This document shows positions 1 through 8,074 of a stretch of DNA of 27,821 nucleotides, one piece after another. Positions within the stretch are counted from its first letter, which is position 1. Each line of letters opens with the position of its first letter. Made by a program: the position numbers and the translations under genes. Source of the stretch: Roseburia sp. (GTDB taxonomy: Bacteria > Bacillota > Clostridia > Lachnospirales > Lachnospiraceae); the NCBI GenBank assembly GCA_003483745.1, contig DMYD01000032.1, forward strand, positions 36,677 through 64,497. The letters are read 5' to 3'. A model generated the notes under the pieces. The model did no database searches and was not told where the DNA came from. It worked only from the letters and a program-made list of their open reading frames with translations.

Positions 1-537
1 GATATCATGCTTCCGAAGATGGATGGATTTGAGGTATGCCAGCATATCAGAGAGTTCTCAAATATGCCGATTGTCATGCTCACTGCAAAGGGAGATGATA
101 TGGATAAAATCTTAGGGTTAGAGTATGGTGCGGATGACTACATTACGAAACCATTTAATATTCTTGAGGTGAAAGCAAGAATTAAAGCAATCATGCGGCG
201 TACTGCAGCAAGCCAGCCGAAAAAAGAGGACAGTAAAGTTATAGAAGCAGGTGATCTGAAGTTAGACTGTGAGAGCAGAAGACTTTTTATTTCAGGAAAA
301 GAAGTCAATCTTACAGCAAAAGAGTTTGACCTGTTAGAGCTTCTGGTTAATAATCCGAACAAAGTCTACGGCAGGGAGAATCTTTTGAATCTTGTATGGG
401 GATATGAATATCCGGGCGATGTTCGTACAGTAGATGTTCATGTGAGACGTCTGAGAGAGAAAATCGAGAGCAATCCGAGCGAGCCGAAGTATGTGCATAC
501 CAAATGGGGCGTTGGATATTATTATTCTCAAAATTAG
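1..537 (+). CDS. OmpR/PhoB-family response regulator (5' partial)
   Basis: This is a DNA-binding response regulator that would be phosphorylated by the kinase encoded 12 bases downstream. The reading frame is open from base 1 and reads D-I-M-L-P-K-M-D-G. The first codon is very probably the phospho-acceptor aspartate, so the N-terminal ~50 residues lie outside the window. The receiver domain continues through the conserved Thr/Ala (MLTAKG) and Lys (ITKPF) switch residues. A winged-helix Trans_reg_C domain follows, with LTAKEFDLLELL, the VWGYEYPGDVRTVDVHVRRLREKIE recognition region in two segments, and a terminal GVGYYY. The ATG at base 7 is internal and not the start. The architecture resembles WalR/PhoP-type regulators, but the target genes cannot be told from the sequence. 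Family assignment is very secure; the specific orthologue is not. Confidence 0.95.
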   Translation, partial: DIMLPKMDGFEVCQHIREFSNMPIVMLTAKGDDMDKILGLEYGADDYITKPFNILEVKARIKAIMRRTAASQPKKEDSKVIEAGDLKLDCESRRLFISGKEVNLTAKEFDLLELLVNNPNKVYGRENLLNLVWGYEYPGDVRTVDVHVRRLREKIESNPSEPKYVHTKWGVGYYYSQN

Positions 538-549
538 TAAGGTGCAGCC

Positions 550-1992
550 ATGACAAAATTAAAAAAATTTACAGATTTTATGAACAGCCTGAGATTCAGG
601 CTGATTCTTTTACTCATTCTTATAGGTGTGATACCGTGCATCCTGTTACGGATCGGGATGCTCAATTCTTATGAAAACAGGGCTGTTTCTCTTCGAACCA
701 GTGAGATCTTAAGCCAGGCGAAGATTTTAGCAAATCAGATCGTGTCAAATGATTATCTGGAAAATTCCGGTTCCCCTACCATTAATGCACAGCTTGAGCA
801 GCTTTCTACCATCTATGACGGACGTGTCATGATCATCAGTGATACATTTCAGGTGGTAAAAGATACTTATAAGCTGGATGAAAAAAAGACGATTATCTCA
901 GAGGAAGTTATCCAAAGCTTTTATGGGGAAGAAATCACAAAATATGATTCGAAATACCGTTATATTGAGATGACCATACCGCTTGTGCGCACGGATCAGG
1001 AAAATGAAAGCAGACAGGTGATCGGTGTCATGATGGTGAGTGTTTCAACGGACAGCATCAGCCTGAATTTAGAATACCTTGCAACGAATACAAGGATTAT
1101 TGAACTGATCTGCATCTTCTCAGTTATTTTTGCCAGTGTGATCATTGCGGGGCAGATGGTAAGACCGTTTCATAAGATGTCAAAATCAATCGATGAGATT
1201 CAGACAGGTTATGGAGAGGATGCACTTTCTATCAATGATTATACGGAAACGAAGATGATCAGCGAGAAATTCAACAAAATGTTAGGAAGAATGAAGGTGT
1301 TAGATGATTCGAGACAGGAGTTTGTGTCAAATGTGTCTCATGAATTAAAAACACCACTTACTTCCATGAAAGTGTTAGCGGATTCTATCAACAGTATGGA
1401 GGATGCCCCAATAGAGCTCTACAAAGAGTTCATGGGAGATATCGGTAATGAGGTGGATCGTGAGACGAAGATTATCAATGATCTGCTTTCCTTAGTCAAG
1501 ATGGATAAAGCGGCAGGAGATCTGAATATCACCAATATCAATATCAATGAACTGTTAGAGCAGATCTTAAAACGTCTGCGCCCGATCGCGGACAAGCAGA
1601 AAGTGGAACTCGTGCTTGAGAGTTTCCGTCCGGTCAGTGCAGATGTCGATGAGGTTAAGATTACCCTTGCGTTTACCAACCTGATTGAAAATGCAATCAA
1701 GTATAACAAGGAAGATGGCTGGGTACATGTTTCGCTGAACGCGGATCATCAGTATTTTTACCTGAAAGTAGAAGATTCCGGAATCGGAATACCGGAAGAT
1801 TCGTTAGAACATATTTATGAACGTTTTTATCGTGTGGATAAGTCACACTCCAGGGAGATCGGTGGAACCGGACTTGGACTTGCCATCACACGAAATGCAG
1901 TGCTGATGCACCGTGGTGCGATCAAAGTATTCAGTACAGAGGGAGAAGGAACCATCTTTAATGTTCGTATCCCGCTCAATTATATTTCATAA
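550..1992 (+). CDS. HAMP-domain sensor histidine kinase
   Basis: This 480-residue transmembrane kinase is the partner of the upstream response regulator. TM1 lies at about residues 16-37. An extracytoplasmic sensor of about 145 residues, probably Cache/PAS-like, follows. TM2 lies at about 183-204 (ending IIAGQMVRPF), then a HAMP linker. The HisKA dimerisation box contains SHELKTP with the phospho-acceptor His264 (codon at 1339-1341). The ATPase domain has the N box (NLIENAIKYN), G1 (DSGIGIP), F box (ERFYRVDKSHSR) and G2 (GGTGLGLAI), so catalysis should be intact. The start is preceded by AAGGTG. It is translated 12 bases after the regulator and 34 bases before a GerMN lipoprotein, which suggests one operon. 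The ligand is unknown; a cell-envelope signal is an inference from the neighbouring lipoprotein. Confidence 0.96.
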   Translation: MTKLKKFTDFMNSLRFRLILLLILIGVIPCILLRIGMLNSYENRAVSLRTSEILSQAKILANQIVSNDYLENSGSPTINAQLEQLSTIYDGRVMIISDTFQVVKDTYKLDEKKTIISEEVIQSFYGEEITKYDSKYRYIEMTIPLVRTDQENESRQVIGVMMVSVSTDSISLNLEYLATNTRIIELICIFSVIFASVIIAGQMVRPFHKMSKSIDEIQTGYGEDALSINDYTETKMISEKFNKMLGRMKVLDDSRQEFVSNVSHELKTPLTSMKVLADSINSMEDAPIELYKEFMGDIGNEVDRETKIINDLLSLVKMDKAAGDLNITNININELLEQILKRLRPIADKQKVELVLESFRPVSADVDEVKITLAFTNLIENAIKYNKEDGWVHVSLNADHQYFYLKVEDSGIGIPEDSLEHIYERFYRVDKSHSREIGGTGLGLAITRNAVLMHRGAIKVFSTEGEGTIFNVRIPLNYIS

Positions 1993-2026
1993 CAGATGGG
2001 ATCTATTAAAAATGAAAGGTCATATT

Positions 2027-2974
2027 ATGGACAAAAAAATGATCGTCCTGTTGTTAGGATGTATTCTGGCAGTTGTTTTACTGGCAGGATGTGGAAATAA
2101 CGAAGTAGACAGTGAATATCATATTGAATATCTGAATAAAGAAAAAACAAAAATCGTAGAGGTTCCCTATGAGCCAAAGGCTTCCGATACGGAGGGAATG
2201 ATCAAAGAATTTTTGGCAAAGTTAAGTTCGGATTCCGACAACGTGGAGTACCGCAAGCCGATACCAAACGAAGTGGAAGTTACGGATTATTCACTTGATG
2301 GTGTGATGCTCTCAATCCATTTTGATGCGGATTACAGCAGTATGACAGAAGTCGAGGAAGTGCTGTGCCGGGCGGCGGTTGTTCTTACAATGACGCAGAT
2401 TCCTGGTGTGGACTGTGTGTCATTTTATGTGGCGGATGCACCGCTTACGGACATCAGGGGAAATATTGTCGGAAGTATGAATCAGGACAGTTTTATTGAG
2501 AATCCGGGGGAACAGATCAATTCTATCCAGTGTACAACGTTAAAACTTTATTTTGCAAATGAGGCGGGTGACGGGCTGGTGGAGGAGACAAGAAGCGATG
2601 TCTATTACAGCAGCAATGTTTCCATGGAAAAACTGATCATGGAACAACTTTTAGAGGGACCACAGACGGAGGGGGCAAAGTCTGCGATTCCGGCGGGAAC
2701 GAAGCTGATCAATGTATCTGTGGTGGATGGTGTCTGCTATGTGAGCCTGGATGAAAACTTTAAAAATCAGGATTATCAGGTAAATGAGGCGGTTGTTATA
2801 TATTCGATCGTGGATTCTTTGACAGAATTGTCCACGATCAGTAAAGTACAGATCTCAGTCAATGGAGATACCAGTGGTACTTACCGGGATAATTTTAAAT
2901 TGAGTGATATGTATGACAGGAATCTCGATTACGTTGTTACATTAGAGGAGACAGGAGTGACAGAGGAGGAATAA
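2027..2974 (+). CDS. Lipoprotein with two GerMN (sporulation/spore germination) domains
   Basis: This is a 315-residue secreted lipoprotein. I chose the ATG at 2027 because AAAGG lies 7 bases upstream and it places a signal peptide at the N-terminus; the open frame extends back into the kinase gene. The signal peptide has a DKK n-region, a hydrophobic stretch and a lipobox LAGC with Cys22, so the mature protein should be anchored to the outer face of the membrane. Two tandem GerMN-like modules follow at about residues 35-165 and 180-300. Each has the pattern of a long helix, VxYVSLDENF or MLSIHFDADYSS, and a late IxxVQISVNG or CVSFYV strand. GerM in Bacillus supports spore morphogenesis; in actinobacterial LpqB the domain accompanies the MtrB sensor kinase. 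The stop codon is one base before the comEC TTG start. Confidence 0.88.
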   Translation: MDKKMIVLLLGCILAVVLLAGCGNNEVDSEYHIEYLNKEKTKIVEVPYEPKASDTEGMIKEFLAKLSSDSDNVEYRKPIPNEVEVTDYSLDGVMLSIHFDADYSSMTEVEEVLCRAAVVLTMTQIPGVDCVSFYVADAPLTDIRGNIVGSMNQDSFIENPGEQINSIQCTTLKLYFANEAGDGLVEETRSDVYYSSNVSMEKLIMEQLLEGPQTEGAKSAIPAGTKLINVSVVDGVCYVSLDENFKNQDYQVNEAVVIYSIVDSLTELSTISKVQISVNGDTSGTYRDNFKLSDMYDRNLDYVVTLEETGVTEEE

Positions 2975-2975
2975 A

Positions 2976-5441
2976 TTGGGGAAAAGACCATTCCTTGAAA
3001 TGGCGGTCGGGTTTATCCTTGGTATTTCCATTGCTGTATACGGGAAACCGTGGATGATCTGGCTTGGAGTTTTTGGAATCTTGATGTGGACTGTGATTCC
3101 GACAGGACATGACAGGGAGCTGCCGGAGAACGACAGGTACCCTGTCTGGAAGCGGCGATGCTGTATGACAATATTAGTTGCTACAGCATTTTTTCTCGGC
3201 TGGCATCATTGCAGGTCGGCACAGGCGAAAGAAAATCAATACCTGCCTGATTTGGTGGATGGGGAAGAAATTCTTTTAAAAGGAAAGCTCGCGGGCAAAG
3301 AAAGAAAAAACGAACGGTATTTATATTATATGTCTTCCTGTCAGATCGGACAGGATCTAAAAATCAGAGAATGGCAGAGCATATCTGCGAACGTCATCAT
3401 CTATTGTGAGTCCGACACTTATCCTATCGGACAAACGCTTGTATTACATGGAAAAATAAAATTATTTAACCGGGCACGCAACGAGGGAAACTTTGATCAG
3501 GCGGCTTATTATAAGGCGCGTGGGATCGCATTTGCCGTGAATCAGGTGAATGTGAGAAATGTATACGGAAAAGAAGACTGCATTGCAGAGACAATGTATG
3601 AATGGAAATACCATCTTGCAGCGGTATATGAACGTGCACTTGGAGCGCGGGAGGGTGGAGTATTAAACACAATACTTCTCGGAGAAAAAAATCTCTTGGA
3701 TGCAGAGATAAAACAACTTTACCGTAATTCCGGGATCTCGCACATTCTGGCGATATCAGGATTACATATCGCGGTGATTGGAATGACATTGTACCGGCTG
3801 ATGCGAAAGGAACGCCTTGGTTTCTGGGGCGCAGGATTCATTGCGGCAGTACTTATGATTACATATGGTATGATGACAGGAATGGGATATTCATCATGCC
3901 GCGCAGTCAGTATGTTTTGTATTTTTCTGCTTGCACAGGCAGTGGGACGAAGTTATGATTCCTTAAATGCGCTGGGATTTGCTGCGCTGCTCATCTTGTG
4001 GAAGCAGCCGTTTGCACTGTATGATGCGGGATTTCAATTTTCATTTGCTGCGGTGTCCGGTGTGGTATGGGCAGGAAAAATTGTACAGAACACATATCAG
4101 GGGCATGCGGTGCTGCAAAAAATCGGTATGGGATTTGTGCTGCAGCTTGTGATATTACCGGTCACAGCATGGTATTTTTATGAAATTCCGGTATATGCGA
4201 TGTTGTTAAATCTGATCGTGCTGCCGTTTATCGGAGTTGCGCTGGCATCCGGAATTGCCGGAGGTGTACTTGGGAGTGCTGCAATACCAAAGATGACACT
4301 GGTGCGCATTGCATTGCTGCCATGTCATTTGATTTTAAATGGTTATGAAAAAATCTGTACGATCGCATCCGGTCTGCCCAATGCACTGCTGATCACGGGA
4401 AAGCCATCTGCAGTAAGAATTACAATATATTATTTATTGCTGGCAGCGGGACTTTTTCTGCTTTCCCATAGAACAAAACACCAGAAGAAAGAACTATGGG
4501 TGTCGGGCAAAAACAGAAAGCAGAAAATAGGAAAAAGATACCTTGGAAAAGTGGGAATGCCGTTTATCAGTGGTTTTTGCCTGCTTGCTTTTTTGTTTAT
4601 AAAACTTCCTCAGGGCATGAAACTTGTTGTACTTGATGTCGGACAGGGAGATGGAATTTATCTGCATACGGACAGCGGTTATGATATTTTTATAGATGGT
4701 GGGAGTACGGATGTGCAAAGTGTGGGAAAGTACCGGATTTTACCGTATTTAAAGGCAAACGGTGTGAAACAGATGGATTATTGGTTTGTTTCCCATACGG
4801 ATCAGGACCATATATCCGGTCTGCTGGAACTTTTCGGGGAAGGCTACGGGATCCGGAATCTTGTGCTTTTTCGTGGAATGGTACCAGATAGGAACTATGA
4901 AAAGCTGATTTCACTTGCCAGAGAACATGGAACAAAAGTTCATACGATGAGCCGGAAAGAGGCTCTTTTTCTTGAAAGTGCAAAGATAATGGCCATTTCG
5001 CCGGAATATCATGCAGGGGATGAAAAAAGAAGTGAAACAGGCACCGATAAAAATGAGGAGTCACTGGTGTTATTGTATGAGGAAAAAGAATTTTCGGCAT
5101 TATTCACCGGGGACATCGGGGAAAAGCAGGAGAAACAGATTTTAAAATGGCGTGGAGTCAATAATATAGATTTTTACAAGGCGGCGCACCATGGTTCAAA
5201 ATATTCGAACACAAAAGGCTTTCTGGATGAAGTATCACCGCGGATTTCCGTCATTTCATGCGCGAAAAAGAACCGCTATGGTCATCCGGGAAAAGAAGCG
5301 GTTGAAAATATCACAGATACAGGAAGTGCTTTGTTTTACACGATGGAAGACGGGCAGATCACGGTGGCTTTTACAAAGAAAAATGCGCTGGCGGTGAAAA
5401 AATATTTAGTGCCGGATAAGCAGTTTGTATTTGTAAGGTAA
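2976..5441 (+). CDS. comEC: ComEC/Rec2-family DNA uptake channel protein
   Basis: This is an 821-residue integral membrane protein predicted to pass single-stranded DNA across the membrane during competence. The start is a TTG with GAGGAGGA at 2963-2970, five bases upstream; the first in-frame ATG (3000) has no such site. Order of domains: N-terminal hydrophobic helices and a DUF4131-like OB region (about 1-190); the Competence membrane domain (about 220-500), including ISHILAISGLHIAVIGM; and a C-terminal metallo-beta-lactamase-like domain (about 545-800). That last domain has LDVGQGDGIYL, the metal motif H607-T-D-Q-D-H612, FTGDIG with Asp713, and AHHGSKYSN. All three modules are full length and metal ligands are present, so it does not look degenerate. 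It lies immediately after the GerMN lipoprotein and before holA, matching the comEC-holA order in Bacillus. Confidence 0.95.
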   Translation: MGKRPFLEMAVGFILGISIAVYGKPWMIWLGVFGILMWTVIPTGHDRELPENDRYPVWKRRCCMTILVATAFFLGWHHCRSAQAKENQYLPDLVDGEEILLKGKLAGKERKNERYLYYMSSCQIGQDLKIREWQSISANVIIYCESDTYPIGQTLVLHGKIKLFNRARNEGNFDQAAYYKARGIAFAVNQVNVRNVYGKEDCIAETMYEWKYHLAAVYERALGAREGGVLNTILLGEKNLLDAEIKQLYRNSGISHILAISGLHIAVIGMTLYRLMRKERLGFWGAGFIAAVLMITYGMMTGMGYSSCRAVSMFCIFLLAQAVGRSYDSLNALGFAALLILWKQPFALYDAGFQFSFAAVSGVVWAGKIVQNTYQGHAVLQKIGMGFVLQLVILPVTAWYFYEIPVYAMLLNLIVLPFIGVALASGIAGGVLGSAAIPKMTLVRIALLPCHLILNGYEKICTIASGLPNALLITGKPSAVRITIYYLLLAAGLFLLSHRTKHQKKELWVSGKNRKQKIGKRYLGKVGMPFISGFCLLAFLFIKLPQGMKLVVLDVGQGDGIYLHTDSGYDIFIDGGSTDVQSVGKYRILPYLKANGVKQMDYWFVSHTDQDHISGLLELFGEGYGIRNLVLFRGMVPDRNYEKLISLAREHGTKVHTMSRKEALFLESAKIMAISPEYHAGDEKRSETGTDKNEESLVLLYEEKEFSALFTGDIGEKQEKQILKWRGVNNIDFYKAAHHGSKYSNTKGFLDEVSPRISVISCAKKNRYGHPGKEAVENITDTGSALFYTMEDGQITVAFTKKNALAVKKYLVPDKQFVFVR

Positions 5442-5454
5442 TGTATGCTATACT
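5425..5454 (+). promoter_or_regulatory. Predicted sigma-A promoter for holA
   Basis: TTGTAT (5425-5430), an 18-base spacer and TATACT (5449-5454) form a plausible promoter. TG lies one base before the -10, which gives an extended -10. It overlaps the last codons of comEC, so holA can be transcribed independently of the upstream operon. Confidence 0.5.
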
Positions 5455-5490
5455 GTGATATGCATAAGTGATAAAAAGGAATAAGACAAA

Positions 5491-6477
5491 ATGAAGACAA
5501 TCGATGATGATATTAAAAGTGGAAATTTTAAACAGATCTATCTGCTATATGGAACAGAAGCCTATTTAAAGAAGCAATATAAAGATAAACTGAAAAATGC
5601 AATGGCAGCACCGGATGATACTATGAATTTTGCCAGATTTGAAGGAAAGAATATCAATCCGAAAGAAGTGATCGATCTTGCTGAAACGCTGCCTTTTTTT
5701 GCGGACCGGAGAGTCATATTGATCGAGGACAGTGGATTTTTTAAAAGTTCTTGCGAGGATCTTGCCGAATATTTGTCACAGGTGGCACCTGCAACGCATT
5801 TTATTTTTGTGGAAGAGGAAGCAGACAAGCGTTCGAAAATGTATAAAGCGGTCAAAAATAACGGAAAGATCGTAGAATTTTCGGCGCAGAGTGAGGAACT
5901 TTTGACACGCTGGATCTTAACCAGATTAAAAAAAGAAGGAAAAAACATTACCGGTTCCGTGATGCAGCTATTCCTCAGCCGGACGGGAACAGATATGGGG
6001 AATATTGACCGGGAGTTAGAAAAGCTGATCTGTTATGCCTTAGACCGGGATGTGATCACGGCGGAAGATGTGATGGCAGTCACAACAGAACAGACAACGA
6101 ATAAGATATTTGAGATGGTCAATGCAATCGCAGAGCATAACCAGCGGAGGGCACTGGATCTGTATTATGATCTTCTGACGCTAAAAGAACCGCCGATGCG
6201 TATTATGTTTCTGATCACCAGACAATTCCAGATTCTGTTGAATGTGCGGGATATGGCAGGACGGGGAATGGATAATCAGGCAATCGCAAAAAATGCGGGA
6301 ATCCCGCCGTTTGCAGTAAAGAGAAATATTTCTCAGGCAAAGGGATTTACGATGGCCCAGTTAAAGGGTGCACTTTACGACGGAGTGGATTTAGAAGAGT
6401 CGGTAAAAACAGGGCGTATGAATGATCAGATGGCGGTAGAACTTTTTATCATGAAGTACAGCCGGACGGGAAAATAG
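5491..6477 (+). CDS. holA: DNA polymerase III subunit delta
   Basis: This 328-residue protein is the delta subunit of the replicative clamp loader, which opens the beta sliding clamp. The N-terminus has the typical QIYLLYGTEAYLKKQY strand-loop-helix. The AAA+-like fold continues with PFFADRRVILIEDSGFF and the helical middle region around GTDMGNIDRELEKL. The C-terminal collar domain contains EPPMRIMFLITRQFQILL and a helical tail. Length fits the family (about 330). The ATG at 5491 follows an AAAAGGA site about ten bases upstream. It lies between comEC and rpsT as in many Firmicutes, and the synteny supports the assignment. Confidence 0.94.
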   Translation: MKTIDDDIKSGNFKQIYLLYGTEAYLKKQYKDKLKNAMAAPDDTMNFARFEGKNINPKEVIDLAETLPFFADRRVILIEDSGFFKSSCEDLAEYLSQVAPATHFIFVEEEADKRSKMYKAVKNNGKIVEFSAQSEELLTRWILTRLKKEGKNITGSVMQLFLSRTGTDMGNIDRELEKLICYALDRDVITAEDVMAVTTEQTTNKIFEMVNAIAEHNQRRALDLYYDLLTLKEPPMRIMFLITRQFQILLNVRDMAGRGMDNQAIAKNAGIPPFAVKRNISQAKGFTMAQLKGALYDGVDLEESVKTGRMNDQMAVELFIMKYSRTGK

Positions 6478-6484
6478 CGGCAAC

Positions 6485-6519
6485 AAAAAAACACCAGTAT
6501 GACGGTACTGGTGTTTTTA
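6485..6519. terminator. Bidirectional intrinsic terminator between holA and rpsT
   Basis: ACACCAGTA (6491-6499) pairs perfectly with TACTGGTGT (6506-6514) around a six-base loop. It is flanked by an A-run upstream and a T-run downstream, so it can end transcription from both convergent genes. Confidence 0.9.
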
Positions 6520-6570
6520 TTATGCGGTTGGGTTAGGACCACATATATGTTTTTATCTATGTTTCAAAAA

Positions 6571-6834
6571 TTAAGCTAAGCCGTTAACAAGCTTTGTTAA
6601 ACGGGAAACTTTTCTGGCAGAATTGTTCTTGTGGTAAATTCCTTTAGAAGAAGCGCCTTCAATTGTTGAGATAGCAACTGTTAAAGCAGCTTTTGCAGCC
6701 TCTTTATCGTTTGCAGCTACTGCAGCCTCAACTTTTTTGGTAGCAGTCTTAACTTCGCTTCTGATCGCTTTGTTTCTAGCAGCTCTTGTCTCTGTTACTA
6801 AAATTCTTTTCTTTGCAGATTTAATGTTAGCCAA
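6571..6834 (-). CDS. rpsT: 30S ribosomal protein S20, UUG start
   Basis: This is an 87-residue primary 16S rRNA-binding protein of the small subunit. The sequence begins (L/M)ANIKSAKKRI and runs through TRAARNKAIRSEVKT, a lysine/alanine-rich helix, and KGIYHKNNSARKVSRLTKLV. This is a complete S20 of normal length. The canonical first Met is encoded by TTG (6834-6832), with GGAGG eight bases upstream. The in-frame upstream ATGs (12 or 39 codons earlier) have no ribosome binding site and would put GGAGG inside the gene. It is transcribed opposite to holA and gpr from its own strong promoter. Confidence 0.96.
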   Translation of the reverse strand: MANIKSAKKRILVTETRAARNKAIRSEVKTATKKVEAAVAANDKEAAKAALTVAISTIEGASSKGIYHKNNSARKVSRLTKLVNGLA

Positions 6835-6922
6835 TCCGTACACCTCCAATTTGTAATCGTTATTGTTCATGATTGTTACATTAAAGCCGGACACGGACAG
6901 TTCAATGTAAACATACTGGTAT

Positions 6923-6951
6923 ATTATAGGTCGCTTTTTTTTTATTGTCAA
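6923..6951 (-). promoter_or_regulatory. Consensus sigma-A promoter of rpsT
   Basis: On the minus strand, TTGACA (6951-6946) and TATAAT (6928-6923) are both perfect consensus hexamers with a 17-base spacer. The predicted start near 6916 gives a leader of about 80 bases before the TTG codon. The leader can form a hairpin between 6874-6882 and 6904-6913 (nine pairs, one bulge). Confidence 0.93.
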
Positions 6952-7065
6952 GTGTAAAATGGAAAAATCATGAGAAATTATGGATATTTTTTTTCAGAGT
7001 TGAAATAATATAGGCAAAGATAACAGATGCCTACATTGGAGCATTGGGATATGGGGGAAAACTTT

Positions 7066-8025
7066 ATGTATCAGATCCGAACTGATTTAGCACTTGAAAC
7101 GCAGGAAAAAATGCAGGAAGATCATGTTGATCTAAAGGGAGTCCGTTTTTTTGAAGAAAAGGTGGATAAAAATATCACAGTCAGCACAGTGGTTATTGAG
7201 ACAGAAAACGGTGCAAAGACGATGGGAAAACCAAAGGGAACCTATATAACGATTGAGGCGGGAAATATGGATGAGGAGGATGAAGACTATCACAGAGAGA
7301 TATCTGTCCAGCTTGCAAAGGTCATCCGTCAGCTGATCCAGGGAAAAAACAGGGAACTGTCGGTGCTTGTCGTCGGGCTTGGAAACCGTGAAGTTACGCC
7401 GGATGCACTAGGACCGCGTGTGGTGGACAACCTTTTTATCACAAGACACATTGTAAAAGAGTATGGAAAGTACGCATTCGGGGAAAAGAATGTGAACCGG
7501 ATCAGCAGCATCGTGCCGGGAGTTATGGCCCAGACAGGAATGGAGAGCCTTGAGATCATTCATGGGATCATTGACGAGACAAAACCGGATCTTGCCATTG
7601 TGATAGATGCGTTGGCGGCACGAAGTACCAAGCGGTTAAACCGGACGATCCAGATCACGGATACCGGAATCAATCCCGGCAGCGGAGTTGGAAATCACAG
7701 ACATGGGCTCAATAAAAAGAGTCTTGGGATTCCCGTGATCTCAATTGGAATACCGACAGTTGTGGATGCTGCCACGATCGTCAATGATACGATGTTTAAT
7801 CTGATTGCAGCGATGAGTCAGAGCAGGGCATTCGATATGCTTGGAGATTCCTTAAAGGAACTAAACGACGGAGAAAAATATGAACTGATCCGGGAACTGC
7901 TCTCGCCGAATTTAAATGCAATGTTTGTGACACCAAAAGATATTGATGAGTCGGTCAAAAGATTAAGCTATACGATCTCGGAAGGAATCAATATCGCATT
8001 TATGGGTGAGGGGCTGCCGGCATAG
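7066..8025 (+). CDS. gpr: GPR germination endopeptidase (SASP protease)
   Basis: This is the spore protease that degrades small acid-soluble proteins during germination, made as a zymogen in the forespore. Conserved blocks include YQIRTDLALE near the N-terminus, GNREVTPDALGPRVV, VIDALAARS and GVGNHRHGLN, which carry the aspartates of this unusual aspartic peptidase family. I chose ATG 7066 (319 residues) because GGGGGA lies just upstream and the protein then begins close to the conserved RTDLAxE segment, which resembles SASP cleavage sites and the autoprocessing region. ATGs at 7051 and 7027 are in frame and possible. It is followed 49 bases later by spoIIP, as in Bacillus. I could not see a convincing sigma-G promoter in the 231 bases upstream. 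Confidence 0.95.
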   Translation: MYQIRTDLALETQEKMQEDHVDLKGVRFFEEKVDKNITVSTVVIETENGAKTMGKPKGTYITIEAGNMDEEDEDYHREISVQLAKVIRQLIQGKNRELSVLVVGLGNREVTPDALGPRVVDNLFITRHIVKEYGKYAFGEKNVNRISSIVPGVMAQTGMESLEIIHGIIDETKPDLAIVIDALAARSTKRLNRTIQITDTGINPGSGVGNHRHGLNKKSLGIPVISIGIPTVVDAATIVNDTMFNLIAAMSQSRAFDMLGDSLKELNDGEKYELIRELLSPNLNAMFVTPKDIDESVKRLSYTISEGINIAFMGEGLPA

Positions 8026-8074
8026 ACAGGCAGGATCCTGACATAATAAAAAATGAAAGAGCATACAGTGTAGT

